Of a stretch of DNA of 64,000 nt, positions 23,916-35,646 are shown one piece after another. Origin of the DNA: Euryodendron excelsum. Taxonomy: Eukaryota; Streptophyta; Magnoliopsida; Ericales; Pentaphylacaceae. The notes below the pieces were generated by a model. The model saw only the letters and a list, made by a program, of their open reading frames with translations, ran no database searches and was not told the DNA's origin. Location: the NCBI GenBank assembly GCA_033060915.1, contig CM065379.1:29563318-29627317 (forward strand). The letters run 5' to 3'. The position numbers and the translations under genes are program-made. Positions within the stretch are counted from its first letter, which is position 1. Each line of letters opens with the position of its first letter.

Positions 23916-24379
23916 GATCATTCTGAGTTAGTTCCGGCAAACCCGGTACAAAAATGACTGTTTTGCCCCTGGTGGGCCGATCTCCTTTTCTGACCCCGCC
24001 GGCTCTGGGAATCAAACCGGCAACCTTTGGAAACATTCTAAATAATGTTTCCAGATCCCAAGTCCTCTTTCGGGACAGTCCGAGTTTGTCCTGGCAGTTT
24101 CCCGGTCCGATTGATCGTTTTGCCCTTAAAGGCCCGGTCAACCTTTCCGACCCATCTTATCCTCATTTTTCAAGTCAAATACCTCTAGGACACTATTTTA
24201 AGTGTTCCTGCTCTTTTCCAGCCTTCCGGGCCATTCCCGATCTCTTAAAATCATTCCCAAACTTTTCGGAGTCACTCCTAGTGAAGCCAGGCTAAAAATT
24301 GCATGGTAGTCACTAGTACAGGCACCCAAATCTAATCAAAGATACGTTGCTTGCTAACCTTAAATATTTCCGAAATAGC

Positions 24380-24515
24380 TGGCACCACTAGTAGTGGCAC
24401 CAAGCCAAAAATTGGCCTGCGCCACTCCTAGTGGTGCTAGTGTAAATTCTAGCCTGGCGCCACTGCAACAGGCGCCACTGCAACAGGCGCCAGTGTTGTC
24501 CAACTTCTATAAATA
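24380..24515 (+). promoter_or_regulatory. Inverted repeat array and TATA box with a 15-bp duplication
   Basis: Units start at 24380, 24418 (one base lost) and 24455; TATAAATA starts at 24508. The distance from the last unit is 53 bp, not 38, because 15 bp (CACTGCAACAGGCGC) are tandemly duplicated in it. Without the duplication the 38-bp phase holds. Confidence 0.8.
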
Positions 24516-27500
24516 CAGAGCCTCTTCCCACGTGAAAAGGATCCATCAACTCAGTCTAAAAATCATATAATTCGGTATACAGAGCTCGAATACCTCCTAA
24601 ACCCTAGCTTCCCTAGGTTTTCCAAACCCTAGCCTCCTAGACACTCATACACACCCCCATACACTCATACACTAACCTTCAACCCTTCTTCGAAGACTTG
24701 AAGAGTTACAATCTGAAGTTTGAAGCTTGAAGGCAGCTCTTGAAGATTGAAGACAAAGATCAAGATGAAGACCGAAGAAAGCAAGGCGCACAAAATAAAC
24801 AAGATACAAGGTAGGTTCTCCATTTAAATTTCCGCACTTCCCCCCTCTCTCTTCTCTCTATTTTAATCCCCCATCTCTTTCCCCCCCTTTCTTTGCATGC
24901 TTAAAACAAGGGGATTCCCGGTCCATGTGTAGGATTGGGCTATTGGAGAATCACCGTGTCGGGGGCTTTCTTCTAGTCTAACCAGAGACCACGTGGGTCC
25001 GGCCCCCTTGATTATGTGGTGAAGCCTTAACCTTGTATATTCACGACCCCAAATTTGCATTGTGCATATCATGATCTTGCATCTTCCAAAAATCGTTTTC
25101 AAACTCGTTTTCAAAATCATTTTCGAACTTGTTTTCAAAATCACAATCCTAAGGTGATTCTAGCTTTTCCATGGCTAGGATTGCTTTAGGAAAGTGTTAC
25201 ATTTAAAGTGACCAATACGGTCCATATTTTCAAATATTGTTGTTTTCAAAACCGCTTTCCTAAAATGATTCTAGCCCTCTTACGGTTAGAATTTTTTTAG
25301 GAAAGTGAGATGTTTTTACACCTTCTAAAAACTCTCTTTTCAAAAAGTCTTTCTTCCTAAAAATCTCTTTTTCAACATACTTTCCTAAAACTCTACTCTC
25401 CAAAGTTGTTTTCAAAAATTCCCTCCAAAATCTATTTTTCAAAGCTTCCTTTTTCAACTCCTTTCCAAAAACCCTTTCTCCTCAAAATTCACTTTCTAAA
25501 AACACTCCCTAAATTCACTTTCCTAAAACTCTCTCCAACAATCTCCTTTCAAAAATCTTTCTAAAAAACTCTCTTTCCAAAATCTTCCTTCTAGAAACTC
25601 TCCTCTAGGATTTTCCTTCTAAAATCTTCGTTTCTAAAAAAACACACTTTCCAAAAACTCCTCTTTAGAAATCTCTTTCCAAAAACTCTCTCTTCGAATT
25701 TACTTTCCAAAAACTCTTCCCTCTAGAAACTCCTCCCTAGAATTTCCTTCCAAAACCTTCGTTTCCAAAAACGCACTTTCCAAAAACTCTTTCCTTAGAG
25801 CCCAAATCAAGCCCTTGAATTCACAATTAGGAAATCCAAATTTTCTTTCTAAAAACATGATTTTCAAACTTTGCCCTAAACCTAGGTTTCCAAAACCTCT
25901 TGTTTTCACATCCAAACTATACATGTTTCCAAAACCTATTTTCTACACTAAAACTATAATTTTTCAAATCTAGGGTTTCTAGAATCTCCCTTTCCAAATC
26001 CTAGCCAAATCCTACCTTCCCTTTAGGAAACCAAATCCAATCTTCCCGTTTAGGAAACTAGATTCTATCCTCCGTTTTTGGAAACAAAATCAAATCTTCT
26101 CTTTTGGAAACAAAATCCAATCCCTTCCTAATCCAACTATTTCCTAATTCAAATCCTTCCTAAACTTCTCCTTTCCTAAATCATAAGTTTCCAAAACTTG
26201 AGCATAAAAATCTTTTCTAAATTTTAAAACTCAATTTTCAAATATTTCCTAATTCTACCCCTTTCCAAATCCGAGCTTTCAAATTTTTCCTAAACTCAAC
26301 CTTTCCTAAATCTCAAGATTTTCTAAAATTCAAACTCTAAATCCTAAACTTTCTAAATTTCAAATCTTTTCAAATTCGAAGTTTTCCAAATCTAAAATTT
26401 TCTAAACTTGAAGCTTTCTTATTTTCAACATTTCCTTGTTTTCAAATCTTTCCAAATTTCAAAACTTTCTAATTTTCTAAATTTAAAACTTTCCTAATTC
26501 AAAACGTTTTTAAATTCAATACTTTCTTATTTCAAAACCTTTCTTAAAACGAAACTTTCCAATTTTCAAAACTTCTCTATTTCAAAAACTTCCCTAATTT
26601 CGAAACTTTCTAAAAACGAAACTTTCCTAATTTGAAAACTTTCCTAAATTCGAAACTTTCCAAAAATGAAACTTTCCTAATTCGAAACTTTCGTAAATCG
26701 GACCTTTCCTAATTCGAACTTTTCCTAAATCTAACCTTTTCTAAAACTCTTTCAAGTCAAGTCAAATCTTTCTTAAATCCTTCCGAGTCAAATCTTTCCT
26801 AAGTCTCTTTCCTAAGTCTAAGTTTCCTAAAACCAAGTCTTTCCAAAATCAATCTTTCCAAAGCAAGTCCAATCTTCTCAATCTCAATTTCCAATCTCCC
26901 CTTCTAATCTCAAATCAAATCCAATTTTCAATTCAATCTCTTTCTTCCAATCCAACCTTCTATTTTCAATCGGACTCCGGTCCGAACTACTACTGACCTG
27001 ATTCCTCCAAAAGAATACGTAGGCAACCCTCATGGGTGCGGTCACAACATTTTTTCAAATTCTAATTCCACAACCTTCTTCAAATCTCAAATTCCATAAC
27101 ATCTTTCAATTTCTGTTTCTACAATTGCTTTCCAGTCTCCAATTCAACAACATTTTTCAAGTTTCCAATTCCATAACTCTTTTCAAATCTCTTTTCAATT
27201 CCAATTTCAAATCTATCTTTCCAAATCTCTTTTCAAATCAAATCAATTTCTTTTCAAATCTATTTCCAAATCAAGTCTCCTTTCTTGCACTTGCATATCA
27301 TGTATCATGTTTTTTTAAACATTGTTTTTCAAAATGAATAGGATTGAACCATTAGTTAGTTAAAGACTCTCATAGGTGAATCTAGGGTAGATTGACATGT
27401 AGGTACCGAAAGAGCGAGGTAGGGTGATGGCTTAGTGTGTCTTCCCTACATGAAACCAACCTCCAAACTTAGTGTCGCGCCCAGATTTTTCGCACTCGAG

Positions 27501-30500
27501 GAATACTCACACAAGCAGGAAAAATGTTGTACTCTCTCGTTAGAACTCACCCTCCTAAAAGAATGAGTGCGACTAGGTTTGAATTGAAAATTGATTTGAA
27601 TAAAGGGCTTTTGAAAAAGATTTGAAGTCGCCACCTAACTTGATTAAGGTGAGTTAGGTCACCTAAAAACTAAGAATAATCCGAAGACTACACTTAGGGT
27701 TTTGGAAAACGATTTTGAAAATATCTCCTCAAGAGAGGGTTTTTAAGAAAAATAGGTTGTTTGGCAACCTTTGGAAAACATTTAGCCCTTTTTAGAAAAA
27801 TAACTCCTTTTGGTCTTTGAAATCAATGATCTAGGTTCGGAGGTTAGTTATGTGTAGGGAAGACGCACTAAGCTATCACCCTACCCCGCCCTTTCGGTAC
27901 CTACATGTCAATCTACCCTAGATTCACCTATGAGAGTCTTTAACTAACTACAATTCAATCCTATCCATTTTGAAAAACAATGCTTGAAAAACATGACGCA
28001 TGATATATAAGTGCAAAATAAGAAAGAGTTAGAGAAAAGATTTGGAAATAAATTTGAAAAGAAATTGATTTGATTTGAAAGAGGTTTGAAATTGGATAGA
28101 TTTGAAATTGAAAAGTTTTGGAAATTGAAAGTAGAGATTTGAAAATAGAAATTTGAAATTGGAATTGTGAAAATAGATTGGAATTTGAGTTTTGAAAAAT
28201 GTGGAGACCGCACCCATGAGGGTGAAATTGAAAGTTTGAAAAGTGTTGTGACCGTACCTATGAAGGTTGCCTACATATCCCTTTGGGGGAATAAGGTCAA
28301 TCGTAGTTCGGACCGGAGTCTGATTGAAAAGAGATTGATTTGAAGAGAGAGATTGAATTGAAAATTGGATTTGATTTGAGATTAAAAGAGGAGATTGGAA
28401 ATTGAAATTGAGAAGATTGGACTTGCTTTGGAAAGATTGATTTTGGAAAGACTTGATTTTAGGAAACCTAGACTTAGGAAAGAGAAGAGACTTAGAGAAT
28501 ATTTGACTTGACTTGAAAGGTTTAGGAAATTAGGGAAGATTGGATTTAGAAAATGTTTGAATTAGGAAAGGTTCGATTTAGGAAGGTTTTAGAATTAGGA
28601 AAGTTTCAACTTAGGAAAGCTTTAAATTTGGAATGTTTCAACTTTAGGAAAGTTTTGAATTAAGAAAGTTTCGAATTAGGAAAGTTTTCAAATTAGGAAA
28701 CTTTTTGAAATAGGGAAGTTTTGAAAATAGAAAAGTTTCGAGTTTAGAAAGTTTTCGAAAAAGGAAAGGTTTTAAGATTAGGAAAGTTCCCAAATTAGGA
28801 AAGTTTTGAAAATCGAAAAGTTTTGAATTTAGAAATGTTTTGAAAAGGGAAGTTTTGAATTTGGAAAGCTTTGAAAACAAGGAAGTTTTGAAAATAATAA
28901 AGTTTCGTTTTAGGAAAGGTTTGAAAAAGGAAAGTTTTTAGTTTAGGAAATGTTTGAATTAAGAAAGTTTTGAGTTTAGAAAAGCCTTAGATTTAGAAAG
29001 ATTTTGAAGTTTTGGAAAGTTTAGAATTTAGAAAGTTTGGAAGTTTAGAAAGATTTAACTTGAGAAAGTTTCAAATTTAGAAAGTTTTGATTTTAGAAAG
29101 ATTTGAAATTTAGTAAGTTTAGGATTTAGAAAGTTTTAGAGTTTGAATTTTAGAAAGTCTTGAAATTAGGAAAGGTTTGAAAACTTAAGTTTGAAAAGTT
29201 AAGATTTGAAAAGAGGGTAGAATTAGGAAAGGGTTGAATTTTAGAATTTTAGAAAAGATTTTTATGTTCAAGTTTTTGGAAACTTAAGGTTTAGGAAAGT
29301 GGAAGTTTAGGAAGGATTTGAATTAGGAAAGATTTGGATTTAGAAGGGATTCGATTTGGTCTCTAAAATAAAAGATTTGATTTTGTTTCCAAAAACGGAG
29401 GACGGGATTTAGTTTCCTAAACGGGGAGATTTGATTCGGTTTCCTAAAGGGAAGATAAGATTTAGCAAGGATTTGGAAAAGGAGATTCTAGAAACCTTAA
29501 GTTTGGAAAATTATAGTTTTGACGTGGAAAAGAGGTTTTGGAAACATGTACAATTTGGATGTGAAAACAAGAGATTTTGAAAACCTAAGTTTGGGGCAAA
29601 GTTTGAAAATCATGTTTTTAGAAAGAAAATTAGGGTTTCCTAATTGTGGGCTCTAAGACTTGACTTGGGCTCTAAGGAAAGAGTTTTTGGAAAGTGTATT
29701 TTTAGAAACGAAGGTTTTCTAGAAGGGAATCCTAGGGAGGGACTTTTGGAAAGTGAATTTGAAAAGGGAGTTTTTGGAAAAAGATTTTAAAGAGAAGGAG
29801 TTTTAGAAAGTGTGTTTTTAGAAACGTAGATTTTAGAAGGAAAATCCTAGAGAAGAAATTTCTAGAGGAAAGATTTTGGAAAGAGAGTTTTTTTAGAAAG
29901 GTTTTCGGAGAGAGTTTTTAGGAAGGTGAATCTAAGGAGTGTTTTTAGAAAGTGAATTTTGAGGAAAAGATTTTGGAGAGGAGTTGAAAAAGAGTGTTTT
30001 GAAAAATAGATTTTGGAAGGGAGTTTTTGAAAATAATTTTGAAGAGGAGAGTTTTAGGAAAGTATGTTGAAAAAGAGATTTTTAGGAAGAGATTTTTGAA
30101 GAGAGAGTTCTTTTGGAAAGTATGAAAACGTCTCACTTTCCTAAAGCGATTCTAGCCATAAAAGGGCTAGAACCACTTTAAGAAAGTGGTTTTGGAAAAC
30201 AATAAGATTTGAAATTATAGACCAGAAAGGTCACTTTTAATGTAACACTTTTCTAAAGCAACCCTAGCCATGGAAAGGCTAGAATCACTCTAGAATTGTG
30301 GTTTTGAAAACAAGTTTTTGAAAAAGAGATTTTGATGTAATTTTGAAAACAAGTTTGAAAATGATTTGAAAAACAACTTTGAAAACGGTTTTTGGAAGAT
30401 GCAAGACTATGATATGCACAATGCAATTTGGGGTCGTGAACATACAAGGTTAAGGCTTCACCACATAATCAAGGGGGCCTGACCCACGTGGTCTTTGGTT

Positions 30501-31008
30501 AGACCAGAAGAAAGCCCCCGACACGGTAACTCTCCAATAGCCCAATCCTACACATGGACCGGGAATCCCCTTGTTTCAAGCATGCAAAGAAAGGGGGGAA
30601 AAGAGATGGGGGATTAAAATAGAGAAAACCCAAGTGGGTTAGGAGAGAGAAGAGAGAGGGGGGAAGTGCGGAAATTTAAATAGGGAGCCTACCGTATGTC
30701 TTATTTATTTTGCGCACCGTGCAGTCTTCGGTCTTCAGTCTTCATCTTGATCTTCGTCTTCAATCTTCAAGAGTTGTCTTCAAGCTTTAGATGGCAGCTC
30801 TTCAAGTCTTCAAAGGATGGTTGAAGGCTATTGTATGAGTGTATGGGGATGTGTATGAGTGTATAGGAGACTAGGGTTTGTATAGGGTGGCTAGGGTTTG
30901 GAAAACCTAGGGAAGCTAGGGTTTTTGGAGGTGCTCAAGCTCTGTATATTGAAATATACGATTTTTAGGTTGAGTTTACGAATCCCTTTCACGTTGAATG
31001 AGGCTCTG

Positions 31009-31130
31009 TATTTACAGAGGTTGGACAAAACTGGCGCCTGTTGCAGTGGTGCTAGGGCAAAAGTGCTCTTGGCGCCACTAGGAGTGGCGCCAGGCCAATT
31101 CTTAGCTTGGCGCCACTACTAGTGGCGCCA
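31009..31130 (-). promoter_or_regulatory. 38-bp inverted repeat array with mutated TATA box
   Basis: On the minus strand the units start at 31130, 31092 and 31054, and the TATA position at 31016, all 38 bp apart. The box reads TGTAAATA, a single change from TATAAATA. The distal two units are nearly perfect. Confidence 0.8.
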
Positions 31131-32086
31131 GCCAGTTAGGAAACTTTATAAGTCAGTAAGTAACGTATCTTTGACTAGATTTGGGCACTTGTACTAGTGA
31201 CTACCATGCAATCTTTAGCCTGGCTTCACTAGGAGTGACTTCGAAAAGTCCGGGAATGATTTGGAGGAGCCGGGAATTACCCGGAAGGTCGGAAAGGAGC
31301 AGGAACACTTAAAATAGTGTCCTGGAGGTATTTGATTTGAAAAGTGAGGATAAGATGTGTCGAAAAGGTTGACCGAGCCTTTAGGGGCGAAATGGTCAAT
31401 CGGATCGAGAAACTGTCGAGACAAACTCGGACTGTCCCGGAAGAAGACTTGGGATCTGAAAACATTATTTAGAATGTTCACAGAGGTTGCCGGTCTGATT
31501 CCCAGAGCCGATGTGATCAGAAAAGGAGACCGGCCCACCAGGGGCAAAACGGTCATTTTGAACCGAGTTTGCCGGAACTGACTCAGAATGATCCGGAAAG
31601 GTAAAGGAAGGTTGAGAACACAATAAAAAGTAGTCTCAGAAGGTTACCGGTTTGATACCCAGAGCCGATGTGGTCGAAGAAGGAGACCGGCCCTCTAGGG
31701 GCAAAACGGTCATTTTGTACCGGGTTGGCCGGAACTGACTCGAAATGATCCGGAAAGGTAAAGGAAGGTTGAGAATACTATAAAAAGTATTCTCGGGACA
31801 TTACCGGTTTGATGCCCAGAGCCAGTGTGGTTCCCGAGGCATTCGGATGCTTAGGGGCAAAATGGTCATCTTGACCGAAAAGTCTCGGAAAAGGTCCAAA
31901 GGACAGTTTGGTCATTTTTCACCAAAGTGGGTTAACAGACACTAGTGTTGACCTGGGTTTTGAGTGTTTCCGCCACTCTAACGGCGGTCGTCGTGACACA
32001 GGGGTTTGTTGCCAATTCCCTACATTGACCTATTTGTGAGTATTTCCACTACTCTAACGGTTTTGTGAGTAGTTTCGCTACTCGGA

Positions 32087-33544
32087 CCGTCTCAAGGAAT
32101 AAACTATCTTGAGAGAGGGATTGGAAAGGGGACTTACCGTCTCTGAAGAGACGTGCCTGGAATGGAACCGTCTCAAGGAATGAACTGTCTCGAGAGTGGG
32201 ATTGGAAAGGGGTGTTACCGTCTCCGAAGAGACGTGCCTGGATTGGAACCGTCTCGAGGAATAAACTATCTCGAGAGTGGGATTGGAAAGGGGTCTTACC
32301 ATCTCCGAAGAGACGTGCCTGGATTGGAACCGTCTCAAGGAATAAACTGTCTCGAGAGGGGGATTGCAAAGGAGTCTTACCGTCTCCGAAGAGTCGTGCC
32401 TGGATTGGCACCGTCTCAAGGAATAAACTGTCTCAAGAGTGGGATTAGAAAGAGGACTTATCGTCTCCGAAGAGACGTGCTTGGATTGGAACCGTCTCGA
32501 GCAATAAACTGTCTCGAGAGTGGGATTGCAAAGGGGTCTTACCGTCTCCGAAGAGACATGCCTGGACTGGAACCGTCACGAGGAATAAACTGTCTCGAGA
32601 GTGGGATTGGAAAGGGGTGTTACAGTCTCCGAAGAGTTGTGCCTGGATTGGAACCGTCTCGAGGAATAAACTGTCTCAAGAGTGGGATTGGAAAGGGGAC
32701 TTATCGTCTCCGAAGAGACGTGCCTGGATTGGAACCGTCTCGAGGAATAAACTGTCTCGAGAGTGGGATTGGAAAGGGGACTTATCGTCTCCGAAGAGAC
32801 GTGCCTGGATTAGAACCGTCTCGAGGAATAAACTGTCTCGAGAGTGGGATTGGAAAAGGGTCTTACCGTCTCCGAAGAGACGTGCCTGGATTAGAACCGT
32901 CTCGAGGAATAAACTGTCTCGAGAGTGGGATTGGAAAGGGGTCTTACCGTCTCCGAAGAGACGTGCCTGGATTGGAACCGTCTTGAGGAATAAACTGTCT
33001 CGAGAGTGGGATTGGAAAGGGGTGTTACAGTCTCCGAAGAGTTGTGCCTGGATTGGAATCGTCTCGAGGAATAAACTGTCTCAAGAGTGGGATTGGAAAG
33101 GGGACTTATCGTCTCCGAAGAGACGTGCCTGGATTGGAACCGTCTCGAGGAATAAACTGTCTCGAGAGTGGGATTGGAAAGGGGTCTTACCGTCTCCGAA
33201 GAGACGTGCCTGGATTGGAACCGTCTTGAGGAATAAACTGTCTCGAGAGTGGGATTGGAAAGGGGTGTTATAGTCTCCGAAGAGTTGTGCCTGGATTGGA
33301 ACTGTCTTGAGGAATAAACTGTCTCAAGAGTGGGATTGGAAAGGGGACTTATCGTCTCCGAAGAGACGTGCCTGGATTGGAACCGTCTCGAGGAATAAAC
33401 TGTCTCGAGAGTGGGATTGGAAATGGGTCTTACCGTCTTTGAAGAGACGTGCCTGGATTGAAACCGTCTCGAGGAATAAACTGTCTTGAGAGTGGGATTG
33501 GAAAGGGGTCTTACCGTCTCCAAAGAGACATGCTTGGATTGGAA
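32087..33544 (-). repeat. 18 tandem copies of an 81-bp hairpin unit
   Basis: Unit starts can be followed from 32087 in steps of 81 bp with no length change to 33545, where a partial unit follows (18 x 81 = 1458). Each holds CCGTCTCGAGGAATAAACTG and CGTCTCCGAAGAGACG. Sub-patterns recur among units (for example GTGTTACAGTCTCCGAAGAG), which points to block duplication by unequal exchange. The reading frames of 277, 218 and 210 codons here follow from a period of 27 codons. Confidence 0.95.
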
Positions 33545-34129
33545 ACGTCTCGAGAGTGGGATTGGAAAGGAAAGGACAATGCCCCTAAGGGCATTTTGGT
33601 CATTTTGCCTCTATTTGGGCCGGACAGGCCCGCGAAGCAATGGAAAGATGGAATTTGGACCTAGTGAATTGGTTTCGATTAGAATATGCCCACAATGACT
33701 TGAAAACAAGTCTGGACAGAATCTAGACTGCCGAGCGGTCAAAAATGGGGTGCTTACACTTAGATTACTGTTTTCAAATACCAAAAAGGAGTTATTTTTC
33801 AAAAAGGGCTAAATGTTTTCCAAACGTTGCCAAACAACCTGTTTTCTTAAAAACCCTCTCTTGAGGAGATATTTTCAAAATCGTTTTCCAAAAAACCCTA
33901 AGTGTAGTCTTCGGATTATTCTTAGTTTTCAGGTGACCTAACTCACCTTAATCAAGTTAGGTGGCGACTCCAAACTTTTTCCAAAAGCCCTTTATTCAAA
34001 TCAGATTTTTCAATTCAAACTTAGTCGCCCTCATTCTTCTAGGAGGGTGAGTTCTAACGAGATAGTACAGCATTTTTTTCGCCTGTGTGAGTATTCGTTG
34101 AGTGCGAAAAATCTGGGCGTGACAAGGGG

Positions 34130-34657
34130 CAAATCCCCTATCTCCAAAATTTAGCCAATACATCACACTTAGCTTCCCTCCTAAGAGAGAGGCACCCTAG
34201 AGCATGCATTGCATAAAGGCTTCTCAAGGTAAAACACTGACCCTTTTCCTTTATTGGTTTTAGGTACCTCCCCTCGTTCTCCCTATCATTACAGGCCAAA
34301 AGCTCAGAAATGCTCATGGAGCCACTCACACTCGACACCTTAACTCTACTACTAGCAGAAGTGAAAGGAGTCAGACACAGGATGACTAAAATAGAAGGCC
34401 TACTCTCTTCACTCTTACCCTATGCAACCCATCAGCAGGCAAAATCCTCGCAGGCTCAGATCCACAAGGAACGAAAAAGGATGAGGAAGGAAGTCCAAGT
34501 CCACACCCATACCATTGCTCACCAATAACATCCCTAAGCCATTTACCGTATTTCGACATCTCTCAGACCAACCTTTAACCATACCCCTGAATCCTATAAT
34601 TTATCCTATGATTACTAATCCCATCCACTTAGCCTTGACATCGAAAATTGTCCCACT
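34130..34657 (+). other. O leader (part 2) and region before the gag remains
   Basis: The first bases (CAAATCCCCTATCTCC) continue the leader after the solo LTR. A 72-codon reading frame at 34310-34528 begins MLMEPLTLDTL and is Lys/Arg/Gln-rich at its end. I do not recognise it, and it does not resemble the E gag N-terminus. The retrotransposon gag domain seen in E is missing in O, probably by deletion. Confidence 0.55.
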
Positions 34658-35545
34658 TTGAAACATAAAGCTCAAAACCCCTTCAATTTCCAAACCACCA
34701 ACCTAATAGCCATCACATTAGAACTTGATCCCCGACCTGTCAGGTCGTCTGGGGCACTTAGGCGAGAGAGACCAAAAGATCGAGTTTTCACTAAACTTGC
34801 TTGCACCCAAATCGCAGCTTACTTTGATCTTCTCGTTGCGGGATGTTTGAAACTAATACCCCCTCGACCGCTACCTAACCCTTTGCCACCTTATTTTAAC
34901 CCAAATGCGTATTGTGAGTACCATTTAGGCAGCCAAGGACATGATACCGAAGAATGCTGGACCCTCAAACATAAGATTCAGGACCTGATAGATAACAAGA
35001 CTATTGGCTTACGATCGGCGAGTCCTTCACCAGACCCCACTATCAATCCCATTACAAAATTTGGTAATGACAAGGTTTGGTTAGCTACATGCCAGGAGAT
35101 ATATTACAAGGATGGGGAGGAAGTGGAATGTGAAGATATGGAACAGGGTCATACCCAGTTACAGTGCAACCCCGATAAAATGCCAACCCTCGAAGATGAA
35201 CTCGTATATGGATCTATGAAGAAAATTAACCAGGAGCTTTCCAGACTCAGTAATAAGAATCCCCCATTGTGTACACCTGAGGAACACCGAGCCATGGTTG
35301 GACACTAGAGCAAAAAACCCCGGGCTCGACCTATCAAGCTAGAAGAAGATGAGTCGCCCGAGTGGTTTGTTAGAGAAACCACGAAGCAAACAAATGAAGG
35401 CAAGGCAGTCAAGAAAGCTGACAATTACGTCATTGCCACCAACTCACTTGGAACTCCAGGAGAAGCATCCACTTGTCCTGCATTGGCTGAGAATCTCAGC
35501 CGTGGATGGAACGAAGATGGGGGCATTATCCCAAGATCTTACTGA
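34658..35545 (+). pseudogene. gag C-terminal part, element O
   Basis: One frame runs from 34658 to the TGA at 35543-35545 with a single internal TAG at 35306-35308. It aligns with the C-terminal half of the E gag: a proline-rich stretch (PPRPLPNPLPPYF), then a zinc-knuckle-like motif C-x2-H-x5-H-x4-C (first Cys codon 34913-34915), then LKHKIQDLIDNKTI. The end GIIPRSY-stop parallels GIVPKPY-stop in E. The acidic linker is shorter than in E, and the N-terminal capsid domain is absent. Gag would form the RNA-packaging particle. The internal stop and missing half make this a pseudogene. The first codon given is only the first ATG of the open stretch. Confidence 0.8.
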
Positions 35546-35646
35546 AACAGGAATCCGTTCAAAAAGTGTACAAGAGAGGAAGATGGGGGCATTATCCCAA
35601 GATCTTACTGAAACAGGAATCCGGTCAAAAAGTGTACAAGAGAGGG
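35515..35646 (+). repeat. Two 66-bp tandem repeats at the end of O gag
   Basis: Units 35515-35580 and 35581-35646 differ at two positions. Each contains the gag stop, so the second copy lies after the stop. Element E has only one copy (around 48680-48745, minus strand). The period is 22 codons. Confidence 0.85.

Larger units (their letters stand above)
27473..33758 (-). mobile_element. Solo LTR (6.3 kb) inside the solo LTR at 22712
   Basis: A complete minus LTR: plus-strand start TGTCGCGCCCAG, end GGGGTGCTTACA. Perfect 5-bp target duplication CTTAG at 27468-27472 and 33759-33763. It is 1.2 kb longer than its relatives because of 18 hairpin units at 32087-33544. Its TATA box has changed to TGTAAATA. 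It is the innermost, so youngest, insertion in its nest. Confidence 0.93.
22712..34124 (+). mobile_element. Solo LTR in O leader, itself interrupted
   Basis: A plus LTR in two parts, 22712-27472 and 33764-34124, interrupted by the minus solo LTR at 27473-33758. Its flanks are AGGGG (22707-22711) and AGGGG (34125-34129), a perfect 5-bp target duplication. Removing it restores the leader sequence seen uninterrupted in E. It has five composite hairpin units (about 22915-23277) and carries the 86+214-bp rearrangement at 23530-23915. Confidence 0.92.

Noticed and set aside
32153..33523. Long overlapping reading frames (277, 218, 210 codons) on both strands
   Set aside because: They are translations of the 81-bp tandem repeat. 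A 27-codon period without stops stays open in several frames. No family resemblance and no start context.
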